Source: Bacillota bacterium (GTDB lineage: Bacteria > Bacillota > Limnochordia > DTU080). From it: DNA of 64,000 nucleotides. The notes under the pieces were generated by a model, which was not told the DNA's origin, did not search any database, and worked only from the letters and a program-made list of their open reading frames with translations. The position numbers and the translations under genes were made by a program. Below, piece by piece: positions 53,226 through 62,664 of this stretch (positions within the stretch are counted from its first letter, which is position 1; the number at the start of each line of letters is the position of its first letter). The stretch lies in contig DULU01000002.1 in the NCBI GenBank assembly GCA_012840225.1, positions 1 through 64,000 on the forward strand, read 5' to 3'.

Positions 53226-55103
53226 GTGATCAACATGACGCAAAGCAGAAAGACAAAAGAAGCTCTCGAGGTAATAAAGGGCGACGTGTCCGGACGGGCG
53301 GCGGGCCCCGGCGGGGTCACCGTCTGGTTCACCGGACTGTCCGGTGCCGGCAAAACCACCATCGCCAAGCTGGTGGAAGAGAAGCTGAAGGAATTGGGCG
53401 TACCGGTGGAGCGCCTTGATGGAGACACCGTGCGGCAAAGCTTGACCCGCGACCTCGGCTTCAGCAAAGAGGACCGCTACACCAACCTGGAGCGGGTCTC
53501 ATTTGTGGCCAAGCTCCTGACCAGGAACGGTGTGATCGTCCTCGCCTCCTTCATCGCTCCATATCGGGAGGCGAGGGAGATGTGCCGCCGGACGATCGGT
53601 AGTTTCCTGGAAGTATATGTCAAGGCCGAGTTGGCCACGCTCATCAGCCGCGACACCAAAGGGTTGTATATGAAGGCTTTAGCCGGCGAGCTGACCAACT
53701 TCACCGGCATCAACGATCCTTATGAGGAGCCGGAGAATCCCGACCTGATCTGCGATACCGATGCCGAAAAGCCCGAGGAAAGCGCAGCCAAAGTTCTGAA
53801 CCTCCTGGTGGAGCGGGGGTTTCTCAGCTCACCGGCCTCGCCGCCGGTCCAGCCGGTGGCCGCCCGGTCTCTGCCCGCCCGGCCGCTCTCGGCTAAGCCG
53901 TCATCCGCCCTACCCGAGGCGGCTTCACCTTGCCCCGGTCCCTCCATCCCGCACGGCGGTGTCCTGATCGACCGGATGCTCACAGGAGAAGCCCTGGCCG
54001 AAGCCAAAGTGCGGGTCGCTCACCTGCCTAAGGTTTACCTTACCCAGCAGCAGGAGTCCGACCTGGAGATGATCGCCACCGGCGCTTATAGCCCCCTGAC
54101 CGGCTTTATGGAGCAAAGCGCCTACCTCTCGGTGGTGGAGGAGATGCGCTTGCCGGATGGGCTCCTATGGTCACTGCCCATCACTTTGGCCGTGGACAAG
54201 GAGACCGCCTCCGCCCTTACCTTAGGCAAAGAGATTGCTCTTTGCCGGAGTGACGGCCGGGCGCTCGCCATCATGCAGGTGAACGAGATATTCACCTATG
54301 ACAAAGGGCGGGAAGCCCGTCTCGTATACGGCACGGAAGATACGGCTCATCCAGGGGTGGCCGCCTTGTTCCGGCAGGGAGAGCTCCTGTTGGGTGGGCC
54401 TATTTGGCTGCTCGAGCGTCCCGGTGTCGACCCGCTCTTTGCCAAATACTACCATACCCCGCTGGAGCTGCGCCGCATTTTCCAGAGCCGGGGCTGGCGG
54501 AGCGTGGTGGCCTTTCAAACCCGCAACCCCGTGCACCGGGCCCATGAATACCTGCAAAAATGCGCTCTGGAAATGCTGGACGGCCTTCTGTTGCATCCCC
54601 TGATCGGCGCCACCAAAGCCGACGATGTGCCCGCCGCCACCCGACTTTTGGCCTACGAAGCGGTATTACAGCACTATTACCCGTCCGAGCGAGTGCAGCT
54701 CTCCCTCTTTCCGGCGGCCATGCGCTATGCCGGGCCGCGGGAAGCCGTATTCCACGCCATCTGCCGCAAGAATTACGGTTGCACCCACTTTATCGTCGGC
54801 CGGGACCATGCCGGGGTCGGGAACTATTACGGCACCTATGCCGCCCAGGAACTGATCAGCAGCTTTTCCCCGGCGGAGTTGGGCATCATCCCTCTCCTGT
54901 TTGAAAACGCCTTCTATTGCCGGATCTGCGGCGGCATGGCCACCCCGAAGACCTGCCCGCACGAAGAGCGTTTTCATATATCGTTGAGCGGCACCAAAGT
55001 GCGCCGCCTGCTGGAGGAAGGCCAGACACCGCCGCCGGAATGCACCCGCCCGGAAGTGGCGCAAGTGCTGCTCGGCAACTGCCAGGCCGCTCCGCAAAGC
55101 TAG
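53226..55103 (+). CDS. Bifunctional APS kinase - ATP sulfurylase (PAPS synthase-like)
   Basis: A 625-residue fusion. Residues about 28-205 are APS kinase, with P-loop GLSGAGKTT (37-45) and DGDTVR. A 50-residue Pro/Ala/Ser linker follows, then ATP sulfurylase (about 245-620) with QTRNPVHRAHE, the GRDHAGVGNYYGTY motif, a Cys cluster (CRICGG...TCPHE) and the LSGTKVR end. ATP sulfurylase makes APS from ATP and sulfate; APS kinase makes PAPS. The order kinase-then-sulfurylase is that of animal PAPS synthases, whereas Aquifex and fungal fusions have the reverse. It lies in a glycan operon with no cysteine-synthesis genes. Start GTG 53226 or ATG 53235. Confidence 0.93.
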   Translation: MINMTQSRKTKEALEVIKGDVSGRAAGPGGVTVWFTGLSGAGKTTIAKLVEEKLKELGVPVERLDGDTVRQSLTRDLGFSKEDRYTNLERVSFVAKLLTRNGVIVLASFIAPYREAREMCRRTIGSFLEVYVKAELATLISRDTKGLYMKALAGELTNFTGINDPYEEPENPDLICDTDAEKPEESAAKVLNLLVERGFLSSPASPPVQPVAARSLPARPLSAKPSSALPEAASPCPGPSIPHGGVLIDRMLTGEALAEAKVRVAHLPKVYLTQQQESDLEMIATGAYSPLTGFMEQSAYLSVVEEMRLPDGLLWSLPITLAVDKETASALTLGKEIALCRSDGRALAIMQVNEIFTYDKGREARLVYGTEDTAHPGVAALFRQGELLLGGPIWLLERPGVDPLFAKYYHTPLELRRIFQSRGWRSVVAFQTRNPVHRAHEYLQKCALEMLDGLLLHPLIGATKADDVPAATRLLAYEAVLQHYYPSERVQLSLFPAAMRYAGPREAVFHAICRKNYGCTHFIVGRDHAGVGNYYGTYAAQELISSFSPAELGIIPLLFENAFYCRICGGMATPKTCPHEERFHISLSGTKVRRLLEEGQTPPPECTRPEVAQVLLGNCQAAPQS

Positions 55104-55156
55104 CTGAGCTGAAGGGAAATAACGATCAAGTACCAAGTACGAGGAGGATAAGGGAA

Positions 55157-55981
55157 ATGATCAAGTTGGGTGTCAACTCCGTCCTGTTCAGGGATTTCGA
55201 CTTTGCCACGGCGGCCAAACACATCGCCTGGGCCGGCTATAACGGCATCGAGGTGTCGGCCATCAAAGGCATGTGCGAACACCTGGAGCTGGAAAGATGG
55301 CAGGAGCAGGCGGCAGACATCAAGAGGATCGCCGCCGAAGCCGACCTGGAACTCCTCTCCATGGAAGTGGCCTCACCCGACCCGGAGCGCCTGAGACTGG
55401 CCTTTGCCGCCGCCGCCGGTATCGGCATCCCGGTAGTGAACATCGGTCCGGGCGGCAAAACCGGTGTGGAAGGCAGTCTGGAAGAGCAGACGGCCAAACT
55501 GGCCGATCTGGCGGCCATGGCGGAAAGCTTCGGTGTGACGCTCTGCGTGAAGGCTCACGTCGGCCTGGCCATCTACAACACCCCGACCACCCTCTACGCC
55601 ATGGAGCGCATCACCTCGCCGGCCTTCGGGATAGATATGGATCCGAGCCACATCTACCGGGCGGGTGAAGAACCGGCGGCAGCGCTGAAGCAGGTGCTGC
55701 CCAAGGTGAAACATGTGCATATCCGCGACTGCCTGGGCAGAAGCCAGGGACCCGGGGTACCGCTCAATCAGACTTGCGGCCGGGGAGATATCGACCTCTT
55801 TGCTTATGTCCGCACCCTGGTGGAAGGCGGCTATCAAGGACCGGTATGCCTGGAAGTGATCGGCGCCAAGGATCTGAGCCTGGCCGAAGTGACCTCAATT
55901 GCCGCCGAGAGCCGGGGCTACTTAAACGCCTGCTTCAAAGCCCTGGGGATAGTGCTGCCGACGGCCAAAGTGCTTCAATAA
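55157..55981 (+). CDS. Sugar phosphate isomerase/epimerase (TIM barrel)
   Basis: A 274-residue xylose-isomerase-like TIM barrel with metal-binding strands FGIDMDPSHIYRAG, KHVHIRDC and PVCLEVIG. Members isomerise or epimerise ketoses, keto-inositols and related sugars. I chose the ATG at 55157 with AAGGG upstream. It lies 53 bp after the sulfate-activation gene and 35 bp before the next sulfatase-like gene, so it is part of the same operon. Confidence 0.9.
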   Translation: MIKLGVNSVLFRDFDFATAAKHIAWAGYNGIEVSAIKGMCEHLELERWQEQAADIKRIAAEADLELLSMEVASPDPERLRLAFAAAAGIGIPVVNIGPGGKTGVEGSLEEQTAKLADLAAMAESFGVTLCVKAHVGLAIYNTPTTLYAMERITSPAFGIDMDPSHIYRAGEEPAAALKQVLPKVKHVHIRDCLGRSQGPGVPLNQTCGRGDIDLFAYVRTLVEGGYQGPVCLEVIGAKDLSLAEVTSIAAESRGYLNACFKALGIVLPTAKVLQ

Positions 55982-56016
55982 ATATATATAAAAAATAAAG
56001 GATGGGAGGTATATCC

Positions 56017-57447
56017 ATGTCCACAAAACCGCTGAACATTCTTTTGATCGGTATCGACAGCTTGCGGGCCGACCACATGAGCGCCTACGGCTATCACCGC
56101 ATGACCACCCCGCACATCAGCTGCCTGGCGAGCCAGGGAGTCCTTTTCGAGCAGCATTATTCCCCCCACATCCCTACCACCTCCGGCTATGCCTCCATGC
56201 TCACCGGCATGGATTGCTTCGGCACCGAGGTCGTGGCCCTGCGTCACAAGGGTCCCATGACGGATAAGGTGCGCACCCTGCCCGAGATTTTGCGTGAGCA
56301 GGGTTATGAGACCACCTGCATCGGCTTCAGCGGTAACGCCGCTTCCCGCGGCTTTGACAACTACCTGAACTACCCCGCCTGGGGCAGCTGGGCCGAGGGC
56401 AAGAGCCCCAAGGCCGGCAAGCTGAACGAGGTGGCCATTCCGGAGCTGGAGCGCCTGGCCGCCGGAGACAAACCGTTCCTTCTCTTCCTGCGCCATATGG
56501 ACCCGCATTCCCCCTACCTGCCTCCGGAGCCTTTCGACACGATGTTCTACAGCGGCGATCCCTGCGATCCCAGCAAAAACTCCATCGCTCCCGTGCTGGA
56601 ATTCAAACCTTTCGCCACCTATTTCAAGTCCTGGATGCCGCCCGGCATCACCGATGCCGACTGGGTAATCGCTCAATATGACGGGGCCGTGGCCTATATG
56701 GACGCCTGCATCCAGCGCATCCTCACCCGCCTCGATGAGCTGGGCTTAAGCGACAACACCCTGGTCGTCCTCACTTCCGACCACGGCGAAACGCTCATGG
56801 AGCATGAGTGCTACTTCGATCATCACGGCTTATATGAACCCACGCTTTATGTGCCGCTGATCCTGCGCCTGCCCGGTCGGCTGCCGGAGGGCAAGCGGGT
56901 GAAAGGCATCACCCTGCATCAGGACCTGGTGCCCACCATCTGGGAGATCCTCGGTCTGCCGGAGGAGAAAAAGCCCAACTTCAACGGGAAGAGCCTCCTG
57001 CCTTTGATCGAAGGCGCCTCTTGCTGCTGCGAGTGCGGATGTGCCGAGAGCAGCCCGGCCACCAACTATACCGAGTTCTACATCACGGAATGCACCTGGA
57101 TGAGAAAGCACGGCTGGCGCACCCCGCAGTGGAAGCTGATCGTCGCTCTCGAGCCCGACTTCCATTTCAAGCCGCCGGTGGAGCTCTATGATCTGGTGGC
57201 CGATCCGCTGGAGCTGCACAATGTGGCCAAAGAGAATCCCGAAGTGGTGGCCTGCCTGCGGGAGCGCATGGAGAAATGGATTGCCAAGCGGGAAAAAGAG
57301 ACCGGCATCACCAACCCCATGTATACCAACCTGCAATGGCACGGCAAAGCCGACCGGGGACCATTCACCTCCTCCCAGGAGGCCTATGATACCTTGTTCA
57401 TCGGCGACAGCAGCCAGGCCCGCCGGCTGCAGGACCGGAAAGCATAA
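56017..57447 (+). CDS. Sulfatase-superfamily hydrolase lacking the formylglycine Cys
   Basis: A 476-residue protein of the same subgroup as the first gene of the operon (IDSLRADHMSAYGYHRMTTPH). The nucleophile position is T54 in the motif T-T-S-G-Y, followed by ASMLTG, so both the Cys and the Arg of the sulfatase motif are missing. Metal sites HMDPHS and LTSDHGETL are kept. Near residue 342 it has a Cys cluster SCCCECGCAE, unusual in the family and possibly metal-binding. GGGAGG lies 7 bases before the ATG. It ends the operon, before a terminator. Confidence 0.88.
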   Translation: MSTKPLNILLIGIDSLRADHMSAYGYHRMTTPHISCLASQGVLFEQHYSPHIPTTSGYASMLTGMDCFGTEVVALRHKGPMTDKVRTLPEILREQGYETTCIGFSGNAASRGFDNYLNYPAWGSWAEGKSPKAGKLNEVAIPELERLAAGDKPFLLFLRHMDPHSPYLPPEPFDTMFYSGDPCDPSKNSIAPVLEFKPFATYFKSWMPPGITDADWVIAQYDGAVAYMDACIQRILTRLDELGLSDNTLVVLTSDHGETLMEHECYFDHHGLYEPTLYVPLILRLPGRLPEGKRVKGITLHQDLVPTIWEILGLPEEKKPNFNGKSLLPLIEGASCCCECGCAESSPATNYTEFYITECTWMRKHGWRTPQWKLIVALEPDFHFKPPVELYDLVADPLELHNVAKENPEVVACLRERMEKWIAKREKETGITNPMYTNLQWHGKADRGPFTSSQEAYDTLFIGDSSQARRLQDRKA

Positions 57448-57524
57448 GCCTCTTGACTATATGAACATGCCGGTTTAACGGTTTAAAAACCGCCGGCCTA
57501 ATTGGAGACCTGATTGGAGACAAC

Positions 57525-57559
57525 AGGGCGCTTGCCGGGGAGGCAGGCGCCCTTTCTCT
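57525..57559 (+). terminator. Terminator of the five-gene operon
   Basis: AGGGCGC (57525-57531) and GCGCCCT (57547-57553), extended by TGCC/GGCA, form a hairpin followed by TTTCTCTC, 78 bp after the last stop. Confidence 0.7.
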
Positions 57560-57691
57560 CCTGATACCTAAGACTGCATCCGGCTTAATTGGCCGCTCCA
57601 GATGGGGTTCAAACCGGCAGGAAAAGACGTCCTTGGCCGTTAAATTGGTCAAGTATTAGAGCAGGCAGAGAAGGGAAAAAGCGTTCTCGTG

Positions 57692-58580
57692 TCAAAAGCG
57701 GCAAAGCCCGGAAAGGCGCATAACAACAAGCACAAAGTGACCAGTTTCGACGTAGCCAGGGAGGCGGCGACAGACGAGGTCAACTCGGACAACTTCCATG
57801 CCGGATACACAGCCACCCGGCAAGGTGGCTTCCCTCTGCATCTCCTGCATGGCTGCTTCCGGCGTCAGCTCTTTGTTCGCCATCTTGGTGATTATCGTGC
57901 TGCAGATGGTGTTCAGACCACCCGGCAGGTAGGTCAACGGCGGGTCGGAGCGGCCGATGGGCAGCATATCGAAGAGCACCCGGTAGCGCGGATCCGTGGT
58001 TCTGGCGGCCGCCTGCCGGATGATGGTCATGTTGACCGGCATAATGTAGGTCTGGGTGTAATACATCATCTGCACTTCGGGTTCGATGAGGAAGAGGAGG
58101 AACTTGGCCGCCTCCTCAGGATGCGGGGCACCTTTGATCATCGCCACGGCATGCACCCAGCCCATGGAGAAGCCGGGCACACCTTCAGCCGTCGGGAACC
58201 GGCCGATAAAGAAATCCAGATCCGGATTGTTCACGGCGGTGAAATAGATGGTGGACGAATCCATCACCATCGAAGCCTCTTGCCCCAGGAAGCGGGAGCG
58301 GCTGGCTCTGGCATTCCCATAGACATCATAATACTCGTTGATCCAGCGCAAAGCTTTCAGGATTTCCGGGGTTTCAAAGGTCGGTTTCCAATTGACGGGG
58401 TCGAAACAGTTACCGCCAAAGGTATACTGCCATCCCAAGCCCCAGTTATTGCCGTTGGGATGCCATCCTATCCGCCGCACGCATTGAACAGATCCACAAT
58501 CTCCTGCATGGCCGGCACGGTCGAGGCCCCTTCACTGTACCAGAACTCCACTTCCACCACGCCTTGAGCTGCGGCTGCCC
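57692..58580 (-). pseudogene. Sugar-binding protein pseudogene with internal deletion
   Basis: The sequence is a decayed paralogue of the neighbouring binding-protein gene at 58715-59989. From 58580 downward it reads GVVEVEFWYSEGAS and EIVDLFNA (compare VVELEFWFGENAQ and AIVDEFNK), then jumps, with a frame change, to RRIGWHPNGNNWGLGW (compare QRLGWHPVGNNWGLEW). About 138 codons are missing. A stop sits in place of the signal peptide, and the C-terminus after QREATLP is unrelated. It lies beyond the operon terminator. Confidence 0.85.
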
Positions 58581-58649
58581 CCTAGATCACGCCTGACTTT
58601 TTTGTATTTCCGTTTCCCCACCCCCTTTGTCGGCTATTCCCCGGTATAT

Positions 58650-58690
58650 AAAAAAGCCCCGGCCGCCTGACGAAGCAGGCTTCCGGGGCT
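58650..58690 (-). terminator. Intrinsic terminator of the lyase/binding-protein operon
   Basis: On the - strand AGCCCCGG and CCGGGGCT form the outer stem and GCCTG/CAGGC the inner one, followed by a TTTTTT run, 25 bp after the binding-protein stop. Confidence 0.93.
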
Positions 58691-58714
58691 GCCATTTTTA
58701 CCAGGTTTATTGTC

Positions 58715-59989
58715 TCATCGCCAGTTCAATTGCCAGGCCCTTTCATAGAAGGGGGCATAGAAGAGGCTGGCTTCCCTCTGCATTTCCGCCAGGGCCGCTT
58801 CAGGGGTTAACACTTTATCCAGCATCTTGTTGATGGCATTGTTATAGATGGTGCGCATGCCACCGGGAGCATAGGTGAACGGCGGATCCGTCCGGGAGAT
58901 CGGCAGTTGGTTGAACAACACCCGCAGACGGGGATCAGTGGCTTTGATCGCCGCTTCACGTATGGTGGTCATGTTTACCGGCATGATATATGTCATGTTA
59001 TACCATAACATCTGCATTTTAGGATCGATGATGTGCAACAGAAACTTGGCCGCTTCTTTGGGATGCTTTGATCCTTTGATTATCGCCACCCCGTGCAGCC
59101 AGCCCATGGAAAACCTTTCCACACCGGCGGCAGCCGGAACAGGAGCGATGATAAAGTCCAGATCCGGGGTGTTGATCAGCATATTCAGTCTTGTCGACGA
59201 ATCGACCATCATCGAATTGGTCTGATCGCGGAAGCGGTTGATGTGTACCCCGGTTTTTCCATAGAGCTCTCCGTAACTGTTGATCCAGCGCAAGGCTTGC
59301 AGATTTTCCGGTCTCTCAAACGTCGGTTGCCAGGTGCTGCTGTCAAAATAGTTGCCGCCGAAGGAGAAGAACCATTCCAATCCCCAGTTGTTGCCCACCG
59401 GATGCCAACCGAGGCGCTGCACCTGTCCGGTCGGGGAGAAAATGGTGAGCTTCCTGGCCAGGACATCCAGATCGGCCAGCGTGGCCGGTTCTGTTCGCCC
59501 CACCCCGGCATCATCGAGATGGGTGGCGTTCATATACAAGCCGACAGCGGTGCCGCGGAACGGCATACACACCCAATACTCGCCTACCCGGCAATCATCC
59601 TTGCCGAGAGGGATGACGTCGAGATCCTGCAGCCGCACATTGTCGCCTATCACTTCGCGGATATCCTGAATCCAACCGCCGTCCACAAAGAACTGCTGAG
59701 CATCCCAGGTGCCCATATTAACCAGATCCGGTACCATGCCGCCGGCCAGCCGGGTCCTGATTTTCTCATAATAGGCCTCTCCACCGATTCCGCCTATGGC
59801 CACCATGTTGACTTTGATTCCCGGATTCGCTTTGTTGAACTCGTCGACAATGGCCTGCATGGCTTCATTAAACTGCGCATTTTCCCCAAACCAAAACTCC
59901 AGCTCCACCACCTCACTGGCGGTGACGGTACCATGATAGCCGACAAGCAAACAGACGCTCAAGAGTATTATCAACATTCTGTGTTTCAT
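58715..59989 (-). CDS. Sugar ABC transporter substrate-binding protein
   Basis: A 424-residue binder with a signal peptide (core LIILLSVCLLVGYHGTVTA) and family 1 fold (RTRLAGGMVPDLVNMG). It lies 23 bp after the PL6 lyase gene and should bind the lyase product for uptake. No permease is encoded in the window. ATG at 59989 has GGGGGAAG upstream. Confidence 0.92.
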   Translation of the reverse strand: MKHRMLIILLSVCLLVGYHGTVTASEVVELEFWFGENAQFNEAMQAIVDEFNKANPGIKVNMVAIGGIGGEAYYEKIRTRLAGGMVPDLVNMGTWDAQQFFVDGGWIQDIREVIGDNVRLQDLDVIPLGKDDCRVGEYWVCMPFRGTAVGLYMNATHLDDAGVGRTEPATLADLDVLARKLTIFSPTGQVQRLGWHPVGNNWGLEWFFSFGGNYFDSSTWQPTFERPENLQALRWINSYGELYGKTGVHINRFRDQTNSMMVDSSTRLNMLINTPDLDFIIAPVPAAAGVERFSMGWLHGVAIIKGSKHPKEAAKFLLHIIDPKMQMLWYNMTYIMPVNMTTIREAAIKATDPRLRVLFNQLPISRTDPPFTYAPGGMRTIYNNAINKMLDKVLTPEAALAEMQREASLFYAPFYERAWQLNWR

Positions 59990-60012
59990 GATTTCTCTTC
60001 CCCCCATGTGTA

Positions 60013-62640
60013 TTAATACCAACCATGCAACACTACTTGCCCGACTTGCGGCTTTTCCCCGGGTGTATCACCCGCATATGTTTCGCCGCTGCCCGTCATA
60101 CTCAGTCGAAAGTGCTCCACCACCTCCGGAACCGGCACCGTCGCTGCCAGATTTAGTTTCATCCATCCATTTGCGGAACGCTCCGCCACTACTACTTGGT
60201 AAGGCAGATCATGCCAGGTGCTACCGTCGGCAGAGACGGCACATTCTACCTGCCCGACGACAGCAGCATCCTTGCTGTAAAGGGTGATCAAGGCTTCTGT
60301 TAGTCTTGGCGTATCCCAGATCAAAAACACTTCAGCATCGCTTTGCGGGGTCAAGCGATCGGCATCACCAAAGAAGTCTTCCGGCCGTTCCGTCTGGTGC
60401 AACCAGCCAGGCCACTTGACGGTGGCCAAGGTGCGCTCCATGATCCCCAGCCCGAAAAAGCCCCAGTCCAAAGGCGGTTGCAGGTTATCAACGATCTCCC
60501 ACTTATTGTCGACTTCTATATCAACACTTCTTACCGCCTGCGCTCCATAAATGCTGGTGGCAACCGCCTGCAAGCGATGCCGGCCTTCCGCCAACGGCAG
60601 AGTGTCGACAGCCAAAACGGAAGGGGCAACGACATTGTCATATATCAGCTCATCGTCCAGCATCACTTGTACTGATTGCAGCTGATCAGGTGGTATGCCC
60701 ACAGCCACATCGAGAGGGACACGGCCTTTCACGTAAGCATAATTAGTCAAGTTGGAAAAATGGATATTCCCGATCCGCAGATGCAGCCTGGCCGTGTCCA
60801 TGTGCCCGCCGGCTGCAGCAGTTATCGTCAATATATGTTCACCATCGCCCAGCTCACCTTGATTGAGCCGGAACTCGGCCCGGCCTCCGGTGGCGGTGCG
60901 GCGTATCTCTCCCTCTTTTCTGGAGTCGTTCACGGAGACGGATATCAAGACATCCTGGTCGAGCTCCCCGGTGGTGACGGTCTCGACCTCAAGAATCAAG
61001 GGTCCCCACCAGCCTGTCCGCTCATAATAGGTGCCGTGGAGGTCGGCTTTGGTGATATATACTGCCGGAGCGGAGAGAGAGAACGCTGCGACCGAAGGGG
61101 CATTCGGTCCCACTTCCTCCTCTGTAAGCGGGCCGCGGAGCAAGGGATAACCGGCATATTCAAAGGCGCCTACGTCAGGATGGGCATGGCGTGACTTCCC
61201 CTCAATATCGGTATAGATCACGGTATCGATCACGGAACTGTAACTCAGCTCAGCCGCATCGATAACAGGACTGCCTGCTCCCGGAAAATGCACCCCGGCA
61301 ACGCTCCATTGCAACTGAGGATCAACCAGACGGGCTTCCTCCGGTTTCAAATTGATACCTATATAGGTACCGGCACTGGAGCTGCGGCCGCGGGTATAGA
61401 CCATGTTGCCTATCCAGATGATTTCCGCCGGCTTGCCCACGCTGACCAGCGGTTCCGGCAGGCTTGATACGATCAGGTTGTTGGCGATCACCGCCTTTTT
61501 CGGGGCAAAGGGTTGGTTTGCATCAGGGGCAATGGCAATGCTGCTGCGATTGTCGACGAAGGTGTTGAAAGCGACCAACACCTCCTCCACCCGCCAATAA
61601 TTCAAAATGGTCTCCTGGTTTTCCACATCGGCGCTGCCCAAAGTCAAAGCTGACCGCCAGCCGGTACCTTCCAGACGCTCAAAATGATTGTTATATACGG
61701 CATGGCCTTTGCCGTACACCCGGACCCCACCGGTCAGCGGTTTGCCGTTACCCAGGAAATAATTACCATAGACCTGATTGTCGTTGCCGTGGCGCAGGGT
61801 CAGGGTCCCTTCGCATTCCCAAAAGGTGTTGTAGCGGATGTGATTCCCGGCGCTTTTGACACTGATGATCTCGGCATCGCCGTTGCACTGGGCAAACAGA
61901 TTGTACTCAATGATGGTATAGGCATATGAGCGGGAGACATCGCTCGTGCCGATGCGGATGGCTTCCATCCCATTGGCGTTTACCGACCGGGCATCCCGGA
62001 AAAGGTTGTGATCGATGCGATTATACTGTCCTACCTGCACATTGTCGCCGTTGATGGAGACGAAATTGCCGATGCGCCTTTTGCCTTCGAAATAGTTGTG
62101 ATCGATCCTGTTGTGGTCCGCTCCCGTGCCGCCCACATATACCCAGTGTCTGCTGGACAGATTAGCCGGGTTTTCCACCAGGGCGAAGCTATTGCGGGTC
62201 ACCCGGCTATGATGTGTCCTGTGCAACCGCACCGCAAAATTGTTGTCCGTATCGACCGTGGTAAACAATAAACCCTCAATCACCACATAACTGGAATCTT
62301 CCACATAAAACCAGGAACCGCCGCTGATCTCCGCCCGTCCCTGATGCTGTGCCCGGATGATGAGGGGAGCCTCTGCTGTCCCGGACACTTTTCTGACGGC
62401 AAAATATGTACCCGCATCATACACCCCGTCGGCCAGTTCAATGACTTGCCCCGGAGCGGCGACAGCCAGGGCTTTCTGCAATTCACCGCCATCGCGCACC
62501 ACCACCCGGATACTGTCGGGTGGTGGTGAAACGACATCAGGATCCAGCACCGGATCAAAGGCAGCGATAACCGGACTGCCGGGCAGGATTAAAATCACAG
62601 CCAACAACCAGCAATATAGAGCGAATGGTCTGCAGGTCAT
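60013..62640 (-). CDS. PL6-family polysaccharide lyase (alginate lyase/chondroitinase B-like)
   Basis: An 875-residue exported enzyme with a signal peptide (core LLAVILILPGSPVIAA). Residues about 40-500 form a right-handed beta-helix. The family's catalytic region is visible: NANGMEAIRIGTS, K262 in EIISVKSAGN and R283 in LTLRHGND, corresponding to the Lys and Arg of chondroitinase B. It should cleave uronate-containing glycans (alginate or dermatan sulfate) by beta-elimination. The C-terminal 350 residues contain Ig-like and jelly-roll-like domains, perhaps for binding. The RBS is modest (GGGGTGTG). In an operon with the downstream sugar binder and the upstream isomerase and enolase genes. 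Confidence 0.9.
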   Translation of the reverse strand: MTCRPFALYCWLLAVILILPGSPVIAAFDPVLDPDVVSPPPDSIRVVVRDGGELQKALAVAAPGQVIELADGVYDAGTYFAVRKVSGTAEAPLIIRAQHQGRAEISGGSWFYVEDSSYVVIEGLLFTTVDTDNNFAVRLHRTHHSRVTRNSFALVENPANLSSRHWVYVGGTGADHNRIDHNYFEGKRRIGNFVSINGDNVQVGQYNRIDHNLFRDARSVNANGMEAIRIGTSDVSRSYAYTIIEYNLFAQCNGDAEIISVKSAGNHIRYNTFWECEGTLTLRHGNDNQVYGNYFLGNGKPLTGGVRVYGKGHAVYNNHFERLEGTGWRSALTLGSADVENQETILNYWRVEEVLVAFNTFVDNRSSIAIAPDANQPFAPKKAVIANNLIVSSLPEPLVSVGKPAEIIWIGNMVYTRGRSSSAGTYIGINLKPEEARLVDPQLQWSVAGVHFPGAGSPVIDAAELSYSSVIDTVIYTDIEGKSRHAHPDVGAFEYAGYPLLRGPLTEEEVGPNAPSVAAFSLSAPAVYITKADLHGTYYERTGWWGPLILEVETVTTGELDQDVLISVSVNDSRKEGEIRRTATGGRAEFRLNQGELGDGEHILTITAAAGGHMDTARLHLRIGNIHFSNLTNYAYVKGRVPLDVAVGIPPDQLQSVQVMLDDELIYDNVVAPSVLAVDTLPLAEGRHRLQAVATSIYGAQAVRSVDIEVDNKWEIVDNLQPPLDWGFFGLGIMERTLATVKWPGWLHQTERPEDFFGDADRLTPQSDAEVFLIWDTPRLTEALITLYSKDAAVVGQVECAVSADGSTWHDLPYQVVVAERSANGWMKLNLAATVPVPEVVEHFRLSMTGSGETYAGDTPGEKPQVGQVVLHGWY

Positions 62641-62664
62641 CCCGGATCACACCCCTATGTAGGA

